Assembly (NCBI GenBank): GCA_013003675.1
Contig: JABDIP010000239.1
Coordinates: 1 to 8,883 of the forward strand
Reading direction: 5' to 3'
DNA: 8,883 nt
Origin: Inquilinus sp.
Lineage (GTDB): Bacteria; Pseudomonadota; Alphaproteobacteria; DSM-16000; Inquilinaceae
Positions 6,176 to 8,883 of this stretch are shown in pieces (positions within the stretch are counted from its first letter, which is position 1; each line of letters opens with the position of its first letter). The notes beneath the pieces were generated by a model, which was given only the letters and a program-made list of their open reading frames with translations, was not told the DNA's origin and did not search any database. A program made the position numbers and the translations under genes.

Positions 6176-7555
6176 TCAGAAATCGGAGTCGGGCGATATC
6201 GTGAGGCAGTCGCCGCCGGCATTCTGCAGGCGGTCGCAGGCCGCGCGGGCGGTGGCGGCGTCGAGCCCGAGGATTCGGGCCCGGAACATCCGGCCACGCT
6301 CGGTCTCGATCGGCGTCACGGTGCGCGGGGCGGCGGTCAGCAGATCGGGCACCCGGTTCTTGGCGGTGTCGATGGCGCGCTGGCTGGTGGCGGCGTCGAA
6401 GAAGGCGCCGACCTGGATACCCCAGACCTTCGAGGGCAAGCCCGGGCGGCTGCCGATATCCGACAGAGCCGAAAGCTCGACATTGCTCACCCGCTCCGCC
6501 AAGCCGGAGGCCGCTGCTCGCGCGGGGGCCGTTTCGAGCGCCACCTCGGCGGCGCTGGCCAGCTGGACCGAGGCCTCGGCAGGCTCAGGCTGGGGACGGC
6601 GCGGCGGTAGCGGCACCGCCGTGGCGACCAGGGTACCGTCGGCGTCCAGGGTCGGACGCGGCGGCGGCAGCGGCGGATAGAGTTCGGCACCGCCATGGGC
6701 GACCAAATAGCGGCCGCGGGCCGAGGCATAGGCCTCGTCCATCAGTTGCTGGACCGCTCGGTTGCGGCTGTTGGAGGTGCGGCCGCCGAAGACCACGGCG
6801 ACCAGACGCAGTCGGCCGCGCTTGGCCGAGGCGGCGAGGTTGTACCCCGAGGCACGGATATAGCCGGTCTTCAACCCATCCATGCCGTCGTAGCTGTCGA
6901 GCAACTCATTGTGGTTGCGGTAGGTGCGGCCGCGGAAGGTCCAGCGTTCATGGGCGAAATAGCCGTAATACTGCGGGAAGTCGCGGATCAGTGCCCGGGA
7001 GAGCAGCGCCATGTCGCGCGCGGTGCTGACCTGCTCGCGATGCGGCAGGCCCGACGCGTTGCGGAAGCGCGTGTTGCGCATCCCGAGGCGGCGCGCCTCC
7101 TCGGTCATCTTCAGGGCGAAGCGGAATTCCGTCCCGCCGAGCGCCTCGGCCAGCGCGGTCGCGATGTCGTTCGCCGATTTGGTGACCAGCGCCAGGATGG
7201 CGTTGTCGACCCGGATCGTCGAGCCGGCCGGCAGGCCGAGCCGCGACGGCGCCTGGCCGGCCGCCTTGCGGGAAACGGTGATCCGCTGGTCGGGGCTGAG
7301 CGTTCCCTCATCCAACGCCTTGAAGGTCATATATAGGGTCATCATCTTGGTCAGCGACGCCGGGTAGCGCCGCCGGTCGGCGTTCTCCTCATGGAGGACC
7401 TCGCCGGTATCGGCATCGATGACGATGGCGGCGTATCGCGAATTCGCGGTCGCCGGCGCCGTGGACAGGGCGATCAGCAACAGCGCCGACAGGGCTGCGA
7501 GAACGAGACCCGATCGGCGTATCGGGCGGTCGGACCGGGGCCAGCGGTACCTCAT
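6176..7555 (-). CDS. D-alanyl-D-alanine carboxypeptidase (S11, PBP5/DacA type) with C-terminal SPOR domain
   Basis: A periplasmic penicillin-binding protein that trims the terminal D-alanine from peptidoglycan pentapeptides. Numbered from ATG 7555 (459 residues), it has a basic stretch, a hydrophobic signal (about 16-32, LVLAALSALLLIALS) with likely cleavage after APATA, and the serine-enzyme motifs SLTK (67-70, nucleophile S67), SAN (127-129) and KTG (229-231). After the catalytic domain comes a proline-rich linker (about 294-326), then an alanine-rich stretch and a SPOR domain (about 377-453, from VWGIQVGAFF), which in this family binds denuded septal glycan. There is no obvious C-terminal amphipathic anchor like that of E. 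coli PBP5; SPOR probably replaces it. Start choice: GGAG stands 5 bases before ATG 7555, and the signal peptide then has normal length. ATG 7591 and GTG 7612 are also in frame. It is convergent with the hydrolase and divergent from the lipoprotein gene. Confidence 0.93.
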   Translation of the reverse strand: MRYRWPRSDRPIRRSGLVLAALSALLLIALSTAPATANSRYAAIVIDADTGEVLHEENADRRRYPASLTKMMTLYMTFKALDEGTLSPDQRITVSRKAAGQAPSRLGLPAGSTIRVDNAILALVTKSANDIATALAEALGGTEFRFALKMTEEARRLGMRNTRFRNASGLPHREQVSTARDMALLSRALIRDFPQYYGYFAHERWTFRGRTYRNHNELLDSYDGMDGLKTGYIRASGYNLAASAKRGRLRLVAVVFGGRTSNSRNRAVQQLMDEAYASARGRYLVAHGGAELYPPLPPPRPTLDADGTLVATAVPLPPRRPQPEPAEASVQLASAAEVALETAPARAAASGLAERVSNVELSALSDIGSRPGLPSKVWGIQVGAFFDAATSQRAIDTAKNRVPDLLTAAPRTVTPIETERGRMFRARILGLDAATARAACDRLQNAGGDCLTISPDSDF

Positions 7556-7612
7556 CCAGACTCCGAACTGCGCGCGTTGCAACCTGTCCATGTGTCCGAT
7601 ACTCCGTGCCAC

Positions 7613-7809
7613 GGGGGCACGTTCTTTTTGTCGAATCGAGATTAAGCCGCAAAACCGGGTAAGAAAGCCAGTCTAAATTGGTCAATAGTTCGTTAACGTG
7701 CCGTTTTTTGAGGCTTCGAAGAACCGTTTCGTAGTAATCCGGTCCGCCGGGTGCTTCTGCTGCAACCGGCCGTAGTGGCCGCGTCCGGACCGTAGCGACG
7801 GAGACGAGG
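7613..7809. promoter_or_regulatory. Divergent intergenic region, probable promoters of the carboxypeptidase and lipoprotein genes
   Basis: An AT-richer island (about 7620-7735) in GC-rich DNA between divergent genes, the expected place for two promoters. On the minus strand TTGACC (7685-7680) is a fair -35, but the hexamers 17-18 bases on (TTACCC or TACCCG) are poor -10 elements. No clean plus-strand promoter is seen. Near the lipoprotein gene, CGGTCCG (7740-7746) pairs with CGGACCG (7786-7792), enclosing a smaller hairpin CGGCC-GTAGT-GGCCG (7767-7781). This is a possible structured leader just before the GGAG ribosome site at 7800-7803. Confidence 0.45.
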
Positions 7810-8508
7810 ATGAACACGATGCCGCGACTGGCGGCCCTGGCGGCCGCCGCGCTGGTCGCGACCGCCTGTACCTATCGGCAGCCGGCCGGCAATCTGGTCT
7901 CGCAGCGACTGACCTGGTTCAGCTATCTCGGCGCCGAGGATATCCGCGCCGCCTGCGGGCCGCGTACGCCGACGCGCTACCGGCTGGTCTACAACGCCGA
8001 TTTCGTCAAGCAGGCGCGCGGCTACGACGTCTGGGACACCCGCGACGGCGCGGTGATCGACCAGGTGGTCGACCGCGGGCTGACCCTGGCACGCGACACG
8101 CCGGTCGCCGAGATCGGCGTTCCGGTGCGGGCGCGGGCGCGGCTCGATGCCGCGGAATTCGAGCAGTTCCGGGCATTGCTGCGGGCGAGTGGCGCGTTCG
8201 AGCCGCCGCCGGTCGGCCTGCGCCTCAATTCGCGGGGCTACTACTGGGTGGTCGGCGGCTGCCACGAGGGCCGGTTCTTCCTGACCGGCTATGACTATCC
8301 CTCGGCGCGCTTCGAGCGCATCCGCTTTGCCGAGTTTCTCGCCGCCCGCGACCGCACCGGCGTCGCCTATCCGCGGCTGCCGGAGCCGGGCCTGGCCCGA
8401 TTCGAGGCGCGCTGCGCGCGGGTGCGCGGCGGCACGCCGGACAACCCGATCTGCTTCGAGGTAGAGATCGGCGCCGACGGGCTGGTTGGTCTGAACACGT
8501 TCGACTAG
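7810..8508 (+). CDS. Predicted lipoprotein of unknown function
   Basis: I do not recognise the family. The 232-residue protein has a short signal peptide (MNTMPRLAALAAAALVATA) ending in a lipobox-like VATAC, so C20 should be lipidated and the protein anchored to a membrane on the periplasmic side. The mature part is one compact domain with no repeat or second membrane segment. It has four more cysteines (C49, C151, C202, C215), enough for two disulfides in the periplasm. Notable stretches are RYRLVYNADFVKQARGYDVW (57-76), RGYYWVVGGCHEGRFFLTGY (142-161) and NPICFEVEIG (212-221). The start ATG has GGAG 6 bases upstream; a second in-frame ATG is at 7819. It is divergent from the carboxypeptidase, and its stop is 12 bases from that of the convergent protease gene. 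A cell-envelope role is inferred from lipidation only. Confidence 0.8.
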   Translation: MNTMPRLAALAAAALVATACTYRQPAGNLVSQRLTWFSYLGAEDIRAACGPRTPTRYRLVYNADFVKQARGYDVWDTRDGAVIDQVVDRGLTLARDTPVAEIGVPVRARARLDAAEFEQFRALLRASGAFEPPPVGLRLNSRGYYWVVGGCHEGRFFLTGYDYPSARFERIRFAEFLAARDRTGVAYPRLPEPGLARFEARCARVRGGTPDNPICFEVEIGADGLVGLNTFD

Positions 8509-8520
8509 GCGGTCGGGACC

Positions 8521-8883
8521 CTACCGGTTCTCGTCCTTGACGACGGAGAGGCGCTGGCCGGTGTCGGGCAGCAGATCCTTGACCCAGGGTCCGTCCGGCA
8601 TGCGCTCGGCCAGCGCGGTGATGTTCTTGTTCCACCACTGCCGCTGCTCGACCAGATCGTCATAGTCGAATTGCTGCTCGCGCCAATGACGATCGGCGCC
8701 GGCATAGGTGATGAGGTCGATCGGGAAGCCAACATCGGTGGAGCTGAACCGCGTCGAATCGAACGACAGATAGGCGAGTTTGAGCGCGTGGCGCATCGCC
8801 GTGTCGTAGGTCAACGCCCGGTCGAGGATCGGCTTGCCGTAGGCGGTGGCGCCGATCGACAGATAGGGCGCGCGCTGGTCGAC
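8521..8883 (-). CDS. Proteasome-type protease, Anbu family, C-terminal part (cut by right edge)
   Basis: The last 120 residues of an Anbu-like protein (ancestral beta-subunit, COG3484 type), a relative of proteasome beta subunits and HslV. The frame is open to the window edge, so the start and the N-terminal nucleophile threonine lie outside. The visible part matches what I recall of the family: YLSIGATAYGKPILDRALTY (where many read IGEHKYGKPILDR), then LAYLSFDSTRFSSTDVGFPIDLITY (the SFDST...VG.P.DL..Y signature), followed by an acidic/aromatic tail (FDYDDLVEQRQWWNKNITALAERMP) typical of its C-terminus. Family members assemble into open helical or ring-like particles; a proteolytic substrate is not well defined. 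Anbu genes often lie beside transglutaminase-like and ATP-grasp/alpha-E genes, which would be to the right. It converges on the lipoprotein gene with only 12 bases between stops. Confidence 0.88.
   Translation of the reverse strand, partial: VDQRAPYLSIGATAYGKPILDRALTYDTAMRHALKLAYLSFDSTRFSSTDVGFPIDLITYAGADRHWREQQFDYDDLVEQRQWWNKNITALAERMPDGPWVKDLLPDTGQRLSVVKDENR

Noticed and set aside
8509..8520. GGTC-GG-GACC mini-hairpin between the lipoprotein and Anbu stops as a terminator
   Set aside because: A 4-bp stem with a 2-base loop is not stable enough to call, and there is no T-run.

Overview
The window is a high-GC, densely coding stretch of bacterial chromosome. Gene content (a GalU/Ugd/PgmG-type sugar-nucleotide cluster, a CspA-type cold-shock protein, a SPOR-tailed penicillin-binding carboxypeptidase, an Anbu proteasome-type protease) and palindromic intergenic repeats point to an alphaproteobacterium, probably of Rhodospirillales type. 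The order is inferred from protein resemblance recalled from memory, not from a search.

Layout: (1) 1-545, minus strand, the N-terminal part of a membrane fatty acid desaturase running off the left edge. (2) 825-1034, minus, a cold-shock protein with a plain leader. (3) 1035-1466, a gap with no convincing gene that holds the csp leader and must hold the promoter for the next operon. (4) 1467-5129, plus strand, galU - ugd - pgmG-like, a compact operon that converts hexose-6-phosphate to hexose-1-phosphate, then UDP-glucose, then UDP-glucuronate for surface polysaccharide. (5) 5127-5358, a gap packed with three palindromic repeats. (6) 5378-6109, plus, a nicotinamidase-like cysteine hydrolase that looks strikingly like the plant enzymes. 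(7) 6176-7555, minus, a D-alanyl-D-alanine carboxypeptidase with a SPOR domain. (8) 7810-8508, plus, a lipoprotein of unknown function, divergent from the carboxypeptidase. (9) 8521-8883, minus, the C-terminal part of an Anbu-type protease running off the right edge.

Most genes are ordinary for the group. Four points stand out. The galU reading frame has no ATG, GTG or TTG where the family start should be, and an ATT codon sits exactly there. Two tandem 51-52 bp palindromes share ends, length and an asymmetric TCA bulge, but have unrelated stem sequences and lie in opposite orientation; the first begins on the stop codon of the upstream gene. The nicotinamidase is plant-like and sits alone. 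The lipoprotein matches no family I can name. I see no tRNA, rRNA, CRISPR array, insertion sequence or phage gene.
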